Source: Clostridiaceae bacterium
Lineage (GTDB): Bacteria; Bacillota; Clostridia; Lachnospirales; Lachnospiraceae
DNA: 64,000 nt
Direction of reading: 5' to 3'
Assembly: GCA_910575435.1 (NCBI GenBank)
Contig: CAJTGI010000007.1
Coordinates: forward strand, 107,600 to 171,599
Of this stretch, positions 17,616 through 27,103 are shown one piece after another (position 1 is the first letter of the stretch; each line of letters opens with the position of its first letter). Below the pieces are notes generated by a model. It was not told where the DNA came from. It saw only the letters and a program-made list of their open reading frames with translations, and made no database searches. A program made the position numbers and the translations under genes.

Positions 17616-18707
17616 CTATAGCATAATGGCATAACGACGGTTCTCCGTCTCTCTCGCCAGTTTCCTTCGCTGCAGGGAATCCAGGGCAGCCAGCACCTCC
17701 TGTGGCTGCAAACCTGTCTCCTCCACTAGAATGGATATGGAAACAGGCTCCAAACTTAAAATAGCATACACTATTTTTTCTGTAGTTTCAAGCATAACAT
17801 TTGTTTTTTTCTTTCTTTCCACCACATCCTCGTCAAAAAAGAGACCCAGCCCATCTAAAATATCACCCACCTTCGTAACAGGGCACGCTCCTATTTTCAG
17901 GAGTTCGTTTCCTCCCTGATACAAGGGATTGCAAATGCTTCCCGGAATGACAAAAATTTCTTTTCCCTGCTCCAGTCCCAGTTCTGCCGTAATCAGGGAG
18001 CCGCTCCCCTCCTTCGCCTCAATGACCAGAATGCCCCCGGAAAGCCCGCTGATCAGCCGATTCCTCATGGGAAAATTGTAGGGCAGGGGCGGCGTCTTTA
18101 AAGGAAACTCCGAGAGCAGGCCTCCCCGCCCCTGAATCTCCATAAAAGCATCCAGATGATTTCTGGGATAGCAGATATCCACCCCTGTGCCAAGCACACC
18201 AAAGGTTCTTCCACCGGGTGCCTGCATGGCTCCCCTCTGAGCGGCAATGTCGATACCCCGGGCCATCCCGCTGATAATAGGAATCCCATTGGCGGCCAGT
18301 TCCCTTCCAAACTTCTCCGCCAGAGCCCTCCCCTCCCCGGAGGCGTTCCTAGCCCCCACAATAGCCACGGCAGGAAGCGCTCCGGCAGGGAGGCTTCCCC
18401 GGTAGAAAATGCCATGGGGCGGTTCCGAGATCTGCCGCAACGGTTCTGGAAATCCCTTCTCATCCCGAGTGATAAAGGAAATCCCCCGCCTCTCCATATC
18501 CTCGTAATCCCTTTTCACCACATCCAGACTTCTCCCGGAAAGAATCACATCCCTATCCTTTGCACCCAGCCTGGGAATATCTTGAAAAGTCTCTTTCTTC
18601 CCATAAAAGATATCCCTGGAAGAACCAAAATATGCAAGGAGCCGCCTTCTTTTTCCATATCCAATTCCTGGAAGGCTACACAGCCAAAAATCATAATATT
18701 TGTCCAT
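17616..18707 (-). CDS. dprA: DNA-processing protein DprA (Smf)
   Basis: DprA loads RecA on single-stranded DNA taken up during natural transformation. The 363-residue protein has an N-terminal helix-hairpin-helix-like part (LPGIGYGKRRRLLAYFG), the Rossmann-fold core with AIVGARNASGEGRALAEKFG, the GMARGIDIAAQRGAM loop and SGGILVIEAKEGSGSLITAE, and a C-terminal winged-helix domain ending RRKLARETENRRYAIML. The ATG at 18707 is preceded by an in-frame GTG and a strong GGAGG. It overlaps the comM stop by 17 bases. With comM and comFB it suggests at least latent competence functions. Confidence 0.95.
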   Translation of the reverse strand: MDKYYDFWLCSLPGIGYGKRRRLLAYFGSSRDIFYGKKETFQDIPRLGAKDRDVILSGRSLDVVKRDYEDMERRGISFITRDEKGFPEPLRQISEPPHGIFYRGSLPAGALPAVAIVGARNASGEGRALAEKFGRELAANGIPIISGMARGIDIAAQRGAMQAPGGRTFGVLGTGVDICYPRNHLDAFMEIQGRGGLLSEFPLKTPPLPYNFPMRNRLISGLSGGILVIEAKEGSGSLITAELGLEQGKEIFVIPGSICNPLYQGGNELLKIGACPVTKVGDILDGLGLFFDEDVVERKKKTNVMLETTEKIVYAILSLEPVSISILVEETGLQPQEVLAALDSLQRRKLARETENRRYAIML

Positions 18708-20247
18708 CACGCCCCTCCCTCCCCCAGTATTTCCTGTCCACCGTGCGGTAGCACACCGCCTCCATCACATGGTCCTTCCCAATCGCCTCCGCCCCCGCCA
18801 AGTCCGCAATGGTCCTGCTCACCTTCAAGATCTTATGATACACCCTGGCACTGAAATCCATGCCCTCAAAGGCCCGGTTCAAATATTCCTCCGCCTCCTC
18901 TTCCAGCGGGCAGTACCGCTCAATCAGCCTGGAGGGCAGTGCCGCATTGTGGCAGAAGCCCTGCCCCTCATAGCGCCTCTGCTGAAATGCATGGGCCCGC
19001 TCCACCCTCTTCCGAATCTCCGCCGAAGACTCATTCTCTCCCTTCTTTCCCCCAGCAAAATCTTTTAGTTCCAAGGGCACCGTCTCCACGCACAAATCCA
19101 TGCGTTCCAAAATAGGCTTGGAAATCTTATCCAGGTAACGGTGTACCTCCCCGGGGGTGCAGGTACATTTCTTCCTGTCTGGATAAAAGCCGCAACGACA
19201 GGGATTGGTAGCGGCGATCAACTGGCACTTGGCAGGATATCGGTAATTTCCCTCCAGACGGGTCACATTGACAAATCCTTCCTCCAAGGGCTGGCGTAGC
19301 AAGTCAATGGTCTGCCGATGAAATTCCGCCATCTCGTCCAGAAACAAAACGCCTCCGCTAGCCAAGCTGATCTCTCCCGGCCTGGGGGTACGCCCTCCCC
19401 CCACCAGTGCCTGCCTGGTCACTGTGTGATGGGGCTCCCGAAAAGGACGGTCAGCCACATAGGGAGTCTTTTCCGACAAAAGGCCAGCCACGCTATATAT
19501 CTTAGAAATCTCCATCCGCTCCCCAAAATCCATTCGCGGAAGGATTCCCGGAATACACTTGGCAATCATAGTCTTTCCCGAACCGGGCGGCCCAATCATA
19601 AGCAAATTATGCATCCCTGCGGCGGCCACCTCCACCGCCCGGCGAACCAAACGCTGACCGCACACTTGAGAAAAATCCGGCAACATCTGTTCAGCGAGAG
19701 AAATCCCACCTCTCTCCCCCACATGATTTGTCAGATTCTCTTGCTGGAGCCACTGCACCAACTGCTCCAGACTGGAAACGCCAATCACCCCCATCCCCTT
19801 CACAATCCCTGCCTCTGACACGTTCTCCTTGGGAACTACGCTGTAGCGGATGCCGTGCTCGAAAGCCGTATACACCCGGGGCAGCACGCCGGAAACAGAC
19901 TTGACCTGTCCCTCCAGGCCCAGTTCACCGATAAAAATAAACTTCTTCACATATTCTTGGGATACATAACCGAATGCAGCCAAAATAGACACTGCAATAG
20001 CAAGATCATAGCCAGTGCCATCCTTCCGGATGTCCGCCGGCGACAGATTGATGGTAATCTTCTTCGGAGGAAAGCGGACGCCCGCATTGCGCATGCCAAT
20101 CTGAACACGCTCCCTGGCCTCCTTTACCTCCGAAGACAGAAATCCCACCAATGAAAAACCAGGCAGACCATTAGAAACGTCTGCCTCCACCTGAATCATG
20201 CGGCCCTCAATGCCATGAATCGCCGCACAAAAAGAAACACTATACAT
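18691..20247 (-). CDS. comM: YifB/ComM family AAA+ ATPase
   Basis: The ATG at 20247 (MYSVSFCAAIHGIEG) follows AGGAAGGGG, giving 518 residues. The N-terminal Lon-like domain has the typical GLPGFSLVGF segment. The Mg-chelatase-like AAA+ core has Walker A GPPGSGKT near residue 220 and the Walker B-type GGVLFLDEMAEF. A zinc-binding loop with CRCGFYPDRKKCTC follows. In Vibrio, ComM is a helicase that extends branch migration during transformation. The gene overlaps dprA, an arrangement supporting a shared role in processing incoming DNA. Confidence 0.94.
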   Translation of the reverse strand: MYSVSFCAAIHGIEGRMIQVEADVSNGLPGFSLVGFLSSEVKEARERVQIGMRNAGVRFPPKKITINLSPADIRKDGTGYDLAIAVSILAAFGYVSQEYVKKFIFIGELGLEGQVKSVSGVLPRVYTAFEHGIRYSVVPKENVSEAGIVKGMGVIGVSSLEQLVQWLQQENLTNHVGERGGISLAEQMLPDFSQVCGQRLVRRAVEVAAAGMHNLLMIGPPGSGKTMIAKCIPGILPRMDFGERMEISKIYSVAGLLSEKTPYVADRPFREPHHTVTRQALVGGGRTPRPGEISLASGGVLFLDEMAEFHRQTIDLLRQPLEEGFVNVTRLEGNYRYPAKCQLIAATNPCRCGFYPDRKKCTCTPGEVHRYLDKISKPILERMDLCVETVPLELKDFAGGKKGENESSAEIRKRVERAHAFQQRRYEGQGFCHNAALPSRLIERYCPLEEEAEEYLNRAFEGMDFSARVYHKILKVSRTIADLAGAEAIGKDHVMEAVCYRTVDRKYWGREGRDGQIL

Positions 20248-20331
20248 ATTGCCCCTTCCTTCTGACAGGAAAGAGGCTCCCCACAAACATTATAAGACGC
20301 ACGTAAGCAAAAGTCAATCTCTTATTTTAGT

Positions 20332-20372
20332 AGAATTTTCTAAGTCGATGGCTTTATCGACTGAGAAATTCT
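20332..20372 (-). terminator. Hairpin after nrdR
   Basis: AGAATTTTCTAAGTCGA pairs imperfectly with TCGACTGAGAAATTCT around an 8-base loop, just past the nrdR stop. A proper T run is missing on the minus strand, so it is a weak terminator or a stability hairpin between nrdR and comM. Confidence 0.45.
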
Positions 20373-20379
20373 TTTCACC

Positions 20380-20832
20380 TTATTTATCAAGAAATTTTTT
20401 CAGTTCATCCATAAAGGTTCCCACATCCTTAAACTCCCGGTAAATGGAGGCAAAACGCACATAAGCCACTGCATCCAGCTCCTCCAGCCTGGCCATCACC
20501 AACTCGCCGATATGACTGCTCTTAATCTCCTTGGCCCCCAGATTAAAAATCTCCGCCTCGATCTTATCAATCATAGTATTCATCTGGGTAACAGAAATGG
20601 GCCGCTTATGGCAGGAGCGAAATACGCCACGCTCAACCTTGATCCTGTCATAGGGCTCCCTAGTCAAGTCCTTCTTAATCACCACAAGAGGAATGGCCTC
20701 CACCTTCTCATATGTAGTAAAACGCTTCCCGCACTGGTCGCACTGCCTCCTCCTGCGAATGGAATTCCCCTCGTCCGCCGGCCTGGAATCAATCACCTTC
20801 GTATCTTCTTCTCCACAAAATGGACATCTCAT
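20380..20832 (-). CDS. nrdR: Transcriptional repressor NrdR
   Basis: The ATG at 20832 starts MRCPFCGEEDTKVIDSR, the invariant NrdR beginning, giving 150 residues. The zinc ribbon uses CPFC near the start and CDQCGKRF at about 31-38. It is followed by the ATP-cone domain (VVIKKDLTREPYDRIKVERG and EIKSSHIGELVMARL). NrdR represses ribonucleotide reductase genes by sensing dATP/ATP. An upstream in-frame extension of nine codons is ignored because the zinc motif normally begins at residue 3. The 5' flank contains a GATACTATTCAC sequence that resembles the terminal motif of the foldback elements. Confidence 0.95.
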   Translation of the reverse strand: MRCPFCGEEDTKVIDSRPADEGNSIRRRRQCDQCGKRFTTYEKVEAIPLVVIKKDLTREPYDRIKVERGVFRSCHKRPISVTQMNTMIDKIEAEIFNLGAKEIKSSHIGELVMARLEELDAVAYVRFASIYREFKDVGTFMDELKKFLDK

Positions 20833-21017
20833 CTGTCTCCCGCCTTTCCGCTCTCTCACGCTCCCCGGTCCCTCCCTTCCAGAAAGATGACCGGAAACGA
20901 CAAATTTTGATACTATTCACGACCGCGCCGCTCATAGAACCAATTTTTAACCATTGTAACCTTTTACGTCACAAAAAGCAAGGCGTACAACAAATTCTTT
21001 CAAAGACGCTCCCATGT

Positions 21018-21618
21018 CAGGTTACTATTCACGGTCGATGTGAAAAACAGATAATATTTCATTATCCATCAAATCCTTGATTTTTGCAGACCAATCAAGC
21101 AAAATGAATGAAGTTTTTTGCTGTGATATTTTGCGCTGCATCCGAATAAGAAAGGCTGGGCGCACCGCCAGACAACGTAGGCTTTCGCAAGGGAACTTTG
21201 CTTTGCAGGGTTTCGATGCATATGTGCCTCGCAGAATTGTCTGAACAGCATGCATCGTTTCAGTGCTTTTCTAGGAGGCACGCTCTCGCTACCGCTCATA
21301 ACGCCACGACACATAAGCGAGCCAAAATACGTCTCGCAAGTGTCGGCGATTCGCGAGTGCCTCTACGAAAAGCACATGAAAGCGGTTGCATGGTGTGAGT
21401 TATCGGAGAGGCACATAAATCACACATCGAAACCCCAAAGCAATTTGTTCCCTCCGAAAGCCGTAATGTTGCAAGGTGCGCCCAGCCTTTCTTTTCGGAT
21501 GCCTTCATATACTTCAGCAAAAAACGATGCAATATATTGAATATGGTCTGCAAAAGCATAAACTAATGATGGATAATGAAATATTATCCCTTCACATCGA
21601 CCGTAAATAGTAACCCTG
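21018..21618. repeat. Giant imperfect inverted repeat, about 600 bp
   Basis: The whole stretch folds back on itself around about 21318. Arms that I matched by eye: 21018-21093 with 21543-21618 (including GTTACTATTCACGGTCGATG and CATTATCCATCA), 21139-21166 with 21474-21500 (AGAAAGGCTGGGCGCACC), about 21178-21235 with 21410-21467 (GTTTCGATG, TGTGCCTC), 21261-21289 with 21353-21375 (GTGCTTTTC, GAGGCAC), and an inner hairpin CGACAC/GTGTCG with GCGAG/CTCGC at 21307-21345. Every short open frame in it is interrupted or follows the symmetry, so it is not coding. It could be a foldback mobile element or a long structured RNA. It fills the gap between the nrdR promoter region and the ymxH-like gene. 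Confidence 0.85.
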
Positions 21619-21885
21619 TCAGCCGTTCCACTCGCATTTGTGCAAGCATTTTTCCCGCTCTATCTCCACCAGAATCACATCGCTCCCGATTCTTCTGACA
21701 TCACAATAGGGAATAATGTACTCATGGTCTCTTCCCATAATTCCCAAAATCTTGCATGGGCCCGGCACGATCAGGGCGACAATCCTCCCGGTCTTCACCT
21801 CAAAATCCACGTCGCACACATTGCCCAGCCGCTCCCCGTCACAGATGTTAATGACTTCCTTCTCCCTCAAATCACAGATGCGCAT
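21619..21885 (-). CDS. YlmC/YmxH family PRC-barrel sporulation protein
   Basis: The ATG at 21885 follows GGGAGAATAGG and gives an 88-residue protein starting MRICDLREKEVINICDGERL. It matches the YlmC/YmxH family: a PRC-barrel-like fold with the GNVCDVDFEVKTGRIVAL segment, then IIPYCDVRRIGSDVILVE. The family is widespread in spore-forming Firmicutes and often near sigE/sigG; its biochemical role is unsettled. It sits 110 bases downstream of sigG on the same strand, so it may be read in the forespore line. The stop codon touches the end of the giant inverted repeat. Confidence 0.88.
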   Translation of the reverse strand: MRICDLREKEVINICDGERLGNVCDVDFEVKTGRIVALIVPGPCKILGIMGRDHEYIIPYCDVRRIGSDVILVEIEREKCLHKCEWNG

Positions 21886-21994
21886 CCTATTCTCCCAGAA
21901 CCGCTTTCTATATCCTATGAGGCAGAAGCAATGGCTATGCACGGCAATTCATTCTAAGGATTGCCGCACATAGCCATATCTTGCGCCCTGTACA

Positions 21995-22771
21995 CTAGCG
22001 GAGATACTCCTTCATAGAGCGCAGGGCCTTTTTCTCCAGACGGCTCACCTGGGCCTGGGAAATGTGAATCTCCTCCGCCACCTCCATCTGGGTCTTTCCC
22101 TGGAAATAGCGGAGTTCTATGATTTTATGCTCCCGCTTGGACAACTGGTCCACCGCCGCTTTCAGGGAAATCTCCTCCACCCAGCTGTCCTCTTTATTCT
22201 TCTTATCGCTAATCTGGTCCATGATGTGGAGGGTGTCTCCCCCCTCCCCGAATACCGGCTCATAGAGAGACAGGGGATTCTGGATGGCATCCAGAGCCAG
22301 CACCACGTTCTCCTTGGTAGAGCCAATCCGCTCCGCAATCTCCTCCACCGTAGGCTCCTTATCCGACTCCTTCATCATGGCTTCCTTGGCATAGATTGCC
22401 TTGTAAGCCGTATCCCGGATGGAGCGGCTGACCCGGATGCTATTATTGTCCCTGAGATAGCGCCTGATTTCTCCGATAATCATCGGGACAGCATAAGTAC
22501 TAAACTTCACATTCATCGTCACATCAAAATGGTCAATGGACTTCATCAGCCCGATACAGCCAATCTGGAATAAATCGTCAATATTTTCACCGGAATTAGA
22601 AAAGCGTTGGATAATGCTTAACACCAGCCGAAGATTTCCCTTGATGAAAGTCTCTCTGGCCGCCTGGTCTCCCTCCCTGATCCTATCGAATAATTCCTTC
22701 TTTTCCTCTTCTGTAAGGAGTGGCAGTTTCGCCGTGTTCACGCCGCAGATTTCTACTTTATACATTGCCAT
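21995..22771 (-). CDS. sigG: Forespore sigma factor SigG
   Basis: A 258-residue sporulation sigma factor. The N terminus YKVEICGVNTAKLPLL is diagnostic of SigG and is the part that binds the anti-sigma factor. Region 2 (GNLRLVLSIIQRFSNSGENI, IGCIGLMKSIDHFD) and region 4 (AEEIHISQAQVSRLEKKALR) are intact. SigG drives late forespore genes after engulfment. It follows sigE by 78 bases, the classical spoIIGA-sigE-sigG order. No convincing SigF/SigG promoter was found in that short gap, though it is AT-rich; read-through from sigE is possible. Confidence 0.97.
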   Translation of the reverse strand: MAMYKVEICGVNTAKLPLLTEEEKKELFDRIREGDQAARETFIKGNLRLVLSIIQRFSNSGENIDDLFQIGCIGLMKSIDHFDVTMNVKFSTYAVPMIIGEIRRYLRDNNSIRVSRSIRDTAYKAIYAKEAMMKESDKEPTVEEIAERIGSTKENVVLALDAIQNPLSLYEPVFGEGGDTLHIMDQISDKKNKEDSWVEEISLKAAVDQLSKREHKIIELRYFQGKTQMEVAEEIHISQAQVSRLEKKALRSMKEYLR

Positions 22772-22849
22772 AGTAACTCTCCTTCACTATTCCATTCGTG
22801 ATAATAGGTAGGGTTTACTATTTTGGCTTTTTTATACAAAATGGCCGGG

Positions 22850-23596
22850 CTAAATTTGCTCCATTTTTAATATTTCCTTCTTGAGCCGCTTCATGATTTT
22901 CTTCTCCAGGCGGGAAATATAAGACTGGGAAATCCCCATCATATCTGCCACCTCCTTCTGGGTCTTCTCCTTCCCATCCTTCCTTCCGATGCCAAAGCGC
23001 AGCTCGATAATCTCCCTCTCCCTTGGCCCGAGCTTTTCCAAGGCCATGCGCAGCAGCCTCTTATCTACCTCCTCCTCAATATCCCTGGAAATAATATTTT
23101 CATCCGTTCCCAAGATATCAGACAGCAAGAGTTCGTTCCCATCCCAGTCCACATTGAGAGGCTCGTCGATGGATACCTCGTAGCGCAGCTTATTGTTCCT
23201 CCGCAGATACATGAGAATCTCATTTTCTATGCACCGGGAGGCATAAGTAGCCAGCTTAATATTCTTCAATGGATTAAATGTATTGATGGCCTTTATCAGC
23301 CCGATGGTTCCAATGGAAATCAGATCCTCCACCCCAATCCCCGTATTGTCAAACTTCTTGGCAATGTACACCACCAGGCGGAGATTATGCTCTATCAGAT
23401 GATTCCTGGCCTCCTTATCCTCCTCCCCGCCCAATTTATCCAGCACCGCCTTCTCTTCCTCGGAAGTGAAGGGAGCAGGCAGGATTTCAGCACCGCCTAT
23501 GTAATGGATCTCTCCCCCCTTGTGGGAGCAGAAAAGCCCATGAATCTCCGGCATGATCCTCAGTTGAAACCTATTTGACATCGATATCTTAAGCAT
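22850..23596 (-). CDS. sigE: Mother-cell sigma factor SigE (pro-form)
   Basis: The ATG at 23596 ([13 protein letters not shown]) follows GGAGG, giving 248 residues. The first roughly 30 residues form the pro-sequence removed by SpoIIGA; the cleavage region resembles Bacillus pro-sigma-E around [12 protein letters not shown]. Region 2 ([34 protein letters not shown]) and region 4 ([20 protein letters not shown]) are complete. SigE directs early mother-cell transcription. The gene starts 20 bases after spoIIGA, its activating protease, which supports functional pairing. Confidence 0.97.
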   Translation of the reverse strand: MLKISMSNRFQLRIMPEIHGLFCSHKGGEIHYIGGAEILPAPFTSEEEKAVLDKLGGEEDKEARNHLIEHNLRLVVYIAKKFDNTGIGVEDLISIGTIGLIKAINTFNPLKNIKLATYASRCIENEILMYLRRNNKLRYEVSIDEPLNVDWDGNELLLSDILGTDENIISRDIEEEVDKRLLRMALEKLGPREREIIELRFGIGRKDGKEKTQKEVADMMGISQSYISRLEKKIMKRLKKEILKMEQI

Positions 23597-23616
23597 ATAT
23601 TCCTCCATTCTGTCTT

Positions 23617-24408
23617 TCACGACCCCATGATATTCAAAATCATCTGTATTTCTTCCATCTCGCCCAGATGAGGGCTCACCGCCACCAATATATTCTCATA
23701 CGCCATCTTTCCCTCCACCACGGCTCGCTCCAGCCGATATGCCTCCCACAGCCCGCTCCCGCCCAGAGACTGAAAGGGAATATAGATGGGCGCGCTGTCC
23801 TGGGACAATGCCATCCTCTCTGCCAATTCTTCCGACACGATCCATACGCCCTCTCCCGTATATGGGCTGACTAGGCGATTCCCGGTATCCACCAGGGCCA
23901 TCACCTCGCATCTACGTCCGCCGTGGGCCACATCCACCCACACCAGGGTCTGCTGATTCTGCCTCTGGGCTGCCCACTGTCTGCGAAGCATGGCAAAAGC
24001 AATGCCCATCAGTGCCACGGAAAGGCAAAGCATTCCCATGGCAGAAACAGGCAATTCACCAAAAAGCGCATTTCCCACAGACAGAAAGGCCAGGATCCCG
24101 CCCCCGGAAAACAATGCCAGAGAAAGGAAAATTGCCATCTCCCGCCACCAATTCCTGACAGAGCGGGGCAGAAAGACGGCATACACCATCCCCCCCAATT
24201 CCAGCAGGGCGCTTCCCGCCCTCCAAGCCTTCTCATTCCATAAAATGTAAGCACTCCCAGTGGAGATTCCAGCAAAAAGAAGAGAAAAAAGAAAAATCCT
24301 GCCTCCCATCCTCTTTTTCTGTCGTATGATGGCAGTCAAATATAATAGAAAGAAATTCATCATAAAGTTCAAGATGAGGTAAATATCAACATAAAAGATT
24401 TCATGCAC
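23617..24408 (-). CDS. spoIIGA: Sporulation sigma-E processing peptidase SpoIIGA
   Basis: The start is probably the GTG at 24408, seven bases after GGAGGG, giving about 263 residues beginning with a membrane region ([20 protein letters not shown]). Five hydrophobic segments fill the first 140 residues. The C-terminal domain carries the aspartic-protease-like motif ALVDTGN, the proposed active site that cleaves pro-SigE at the septum, followed by a segment containing [15 protein letters not shown]. An ATG 37 codons upstream would add a hydrophilic stretch not typical of the family. Overall similarity of SpoIIGA is low, but topology, the DTG motif and position beside sigE make the call firm. 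Confidence 0.93.
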   Translation of the reverse strand: MHEIFYVDIYLILNFMMNFFLLYLTAIIRQKKRMGGRIFLFSLLFAGISTGSAYILWNEKAWRAGSALLELGGMVYAVFLPRSVRNWWREMAIFLSLALFSGGGILAFLSVGNALFGELPVSAMGMLCLSVALMGIAFAMLRRQWAAQRQNQQTLVWVDVAHGGRRCEVMALVDTGNRLVSPYTGEGVWIVSEELAERMALSQDSAPIYIPFQSLGGSGLWEAYRLERAVVEGKMAYENILVAVSPHLGEMEEIQMILNIMGS

Positions 24409-24532
24409 AGAATATCCCTCCGCTCCTCCCACAGGAAATCCCTCAGGTTCCATAGGTACTTTATACTGCTCTTTCTTTCTGAAACCAGTATAATGATTTG
24501 GCTGTGCGAAAAGTGTCAAAGTGGGGCAGAAT

Positions 24533-24574
24533 AAAAAAAGAGTTATGTTCTGCCTTTCGACAAAACATAACTCT
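24533..24574 (-). terminator. Intrinsic terminator of the LtaS-like gene
   Basis: An 11-bp perfect stem (AGAGTTATGTT, 24539-24549, with AACATAACTCT, 24564-24574) is followed on the minus strand by TTTTTTTA. It lies about 30 bases after the LtaS-like stop. Confidence 0.85.
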
Positions 24575-24605
24575 GAAATAAAGCAAAAATCACATTAAGA
24601 ACAAC

Positions 24606-26816
24606 CTAATTGACAGGTGCCGGGGCACTGCTGGCTGCCGGAATCTGGGTTCCCCCCGCCGGAGCCGCACTGGAAGCCGGAACTTGAGTTCCCCCTGCCG
24701 GAATCCCGCTGGCCGCCGGGGCCGGCGTCACTCCCAGACCGGTGCTTTCCCACTTCAGCACGTTGCTCTCGCTCAGCACCGTACCGCCATCCGTCTTCAC
24801 CTGAAGGAAAAATCCATTGGGAATCTTCTTCTTATCCAAATTCCCCTCCCCATCCGGCGTGGGGGCAGGCTCTTTTGCCGCCTCTGCATCGTATGCCAGT
24901 TCCTCCTCCACCTGGAGATGGGCGCTGTCTATCCACGTGGCATCCACCTTCTCCCCCTGGAAATACAGATGGACAAAGGGGGTAAATCCACTGCCCTCTA
25001 TCAAATATCCCTTTTCATTTTTAGAAACCTTGGAAATCTGCACTGGCTTTGTGCCCATCTGGAGTGCCGTGGGCTGATATGGATTTTTCCCTCCATGAGC
25101 ATAGTTTTCCCCATAGAGCATGTCATACTCCAGCATTTTCAGATTCTCGTGGTAAGTCTTCGTCTTCCACTCCGCATTCTGGTGATATCTGGTAATATTC
25201 CCTGCCGTGATATTGACCCGCTTCAAGATCTCTGGATACAACTGATAGGAACTTAAATTCTCTTCCATCTTTTCCAGTCCCATATTATCCCATACCACGT
25301 ACTGGGTCTGGTACAGGTTGGAATCCTTCAAATCCTTTTTCTCAATATCCAGGCTGGGCAGATGGTCTCCATAGAGTACCAGAACCGTCTTCTCATTGCG
25401 CTTGGACAGGGCATCCACCAATTCCCCGATCATGTCATCCACTTCCTTTAGCTGGCTCACGTAATAGAGGTAGTCCTCCTCCATCCCCTCGGGTGCCTTC
25501 TCCACCTTAATCTTGGCTTTGTCCACGGAAAATCCACCATACTTCCCATGGCTCTGCACAGTAATCCCCAAGGTAAAGTCCGTCCCCGGCGTGGAATCCA
25601 GCGTGCCCAGAATCTCCCTTGTCAGCACCTTGTCCTTCTTCCATCCATTGGGATTATCCTCCAGATCGTTCATATACTCCATCGAGGTAAACGTATCAAA
25701 ACCCAGATTGGCAAAGACCTTATTCCTCCCATAAAATGTTCCTTCATTATTATGGACGCAATGGGTCTTATATCCCAGATACTTCAAGTCATAGCACACG
25801 CTCTCCGAAGTGGTATCCCGCAAAATCGTCTTGTAGGGATATTCTGATGCGCCAAAATCCTTCTGGCTCATCCCGGTGAGCACCTCAAACTCCGTATTCA
25901 CCGTCCCAGCCCCCACGGTAGGCACCGTGAGAAGTCCCTTGGAATACTCCCTCTGCAACCGATGAAAATTTGGGATGGGATCTTCCGATAATTTTAAACT
26001 CTTCAACGTGTCCACGTCAAAGAAAGACTCCAGCTGAATAAAGATAATATTAGGCTTCACGGCAGGCGTCCCCGTGCTGACAGGTATCCCTGCCAAGACC
26101 TCTTCCACCGCCTCCTTGCTGTACTCCTCCGGCTTAGAAATCCCAGTATCAATAATGCTGTTGGTAAAGCAGTACACGAATCCATAATTCTCGTAGGCTT
26201 CTGAGATATTGGTAAAGTTCTTAGACAATGCCTGAACCGAATTGCTCCTGCTGCGGATAAACGCCAGGGCAGAAATCACGATTGCCACGCAAAGGCCGGC
26301 CACGATCACTTTCTTCTGCGTGGTATGGCTATGCTTAGGCGCCATGCGGAACAGGCACACCAAGCTTCCCACCACCAGCACTGCCGCCAGCGCAATCATT
26401 GCCACGTTAAAGGCCGTGAGATAGTGGCCAGATACTTTCAGCGCGCTTTCCAGCAAGGTAATGTCCACCGCCGAGAATGGCGTCACCCGGACGCTGAGAA
26501 CAAAGAAATTTACAATTCCAAAAATCAGCCACACGGCGCACACCGTGGTGAAGACAAAAATCTCCCGCTTGAAAAATAACGCAATCGACACGGTAAGCAT
26601 GATAATCAGCGTGTTAAACACGAACAGGGAAGGCCGCTCAAAAAGATACCCCACACCGCTCACAATAGACTTCCGATTCAGCGATTCAATGATAAACTCC
26701 AGCAACACCGGAATCCCAATGTACCGCAGCACATAATTCATGTACTTTCTCTGCAGCTGCTTCTGCCTTCTCTGTCGTTGCTCCCTCTGCTTTTTCTCCA
26801 ATTGATCCAAAATCAT
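24606..26816 (-). CDS. LtaS-like sulfatase-fold membrane phosphotransferase
   Basis: A 736-residue membrane protein. After a basic, Gln-rich N terminus it has about five membrane segments (residues 30-185), then an extracellular sulfatase/alkaline-phosphatase fold starting KPNIIFIQLESFFDV. The nucleophile threonine is expected in GAGTVNTEFEVLTGM, and metal-binding segments include YGDHLPSL. This is the lipoteichoic acid synthase / phosphoglycerol transferase group, which moves glycerol phosphate from phosphatidylglycerol to a glycolipid or glycan. Unusual is the C-terminal extension: an Ig-like segment (YLIEGSGFTPFVHLYF) and two near repeats of AGGTQ(V/I)PA in a Pro/Ala/Ser tail of about 45 residues. 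The exact substrate cannot be read from sequence. Confidence 0.85.
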   Translation of the reverse strand: MILDQLEKKQREQRQRRQKQLQRKYMNYVLRYIGIPVLLEFIIESLNRKSIVSGVGYLFERPSLFVFNTLIIMLTVSIALFFKREIFVFTTVCAVWLIFGIVNFFVLSVRVTPFSAVDITLLESALKVSGHYLTAFNVAMIALAAVLVVGSLVCLFRMAPKHSHTTQKKVIVAGLCVAIVISALAFIRSRSNSVQALSKNFTNISEAYENYGFVYCFTNSIIDTGISKPEEYSKEAVEEVLAGIPVSTGTPAVKPNIIFIQLESFFDVDTLKSLKLSEDPIPNFHRLQREYSKGLLTVPTVGAGTVNTEFEVLTGMSQKDFGASEYPYKTILRDTTSESVCYDLKYLGYKTHCVHNNEGTFYGRNKVFANLGFDTFTSMEYMNDLEDNPNGWKKDKVLTREILGTLDSTPGTDFTLGITVQSHGKYGGFSVDKAKIKVEKAPEGMEEDYLYYVSQLKEVDDMIGELVDALSKRNEKTVLVLYGDHLPSLDIEKKDLKDSNLYQTQYVVWDNMGLEKMEENLSSYQLYPEILKRVNITAGNITRYHQNAEWKTKTYHENLKMLEYDMLYGENYAHGGKNPYQPTALQMGTKPVQISKVSKNEKGYLIEGSGFTPFVHLYFQGEKVDATWIDSAHLQVEEELAYDAEAAKEPAPTPDGEGNLDKKKIPNGFFLQVKTDGGTVLSESNVLKWESTGLGVTPAPAASGIPAGGTQVPASSAAPAGGTQIPAASSAPAPVN

Positions 26817-26910
26817 TCCCCCTAACTTTGATAAATCCCCCCATCACTGCTACTTCGCTCGGCTCATTTCCAATAAGCCACAACCTGATCCTCGCACCCT
26901 TCACACTTTT

Positions 26911-27103
26911 AAGCATGCCACCACAGACGGTACAAACACTTTCACGAAAGCATAAGAAAATTGTTTCTGCGTTGCAAATGGGTAAAAATCCATCTCTCAC
27001 TTCAAGTAAGCGGAAGAACGCGATTTCTGCGTTCTTATTAGGTGCGATAGTAGTTTTCCTTGCACATGGTTTTTTCATGTGCTATGGAAAACTTCGCAAC
27101 TTT
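26911..27103 (-). repeat. Intergenic three-hairpin element, copy 3
   Basis: On the minus strand after the exporter ATPase gene: a large hairpin (GCGAAGTTTTCC with GGAAAACTACTATCGC, inner GCACATG/CATGTGC), then AAGAACGC/GCGTTCTT, then about 80 bases, then GTACCGTC/GGTGGCATGC. The layout equals 13147-13263; the large stem has a different sequence but keeps its pairing. The roughly 290-base gap between the LtaS-like gene and the exporter ATPase contains nothing else visible. Confidence 0.72.

Noticed and set aside
21025..21559. Several short open frames within the giant inverted repeat
   Set aside because: They occur on both strands, follow the symmetry of the repeat and resemble no protein; the structure explains them.
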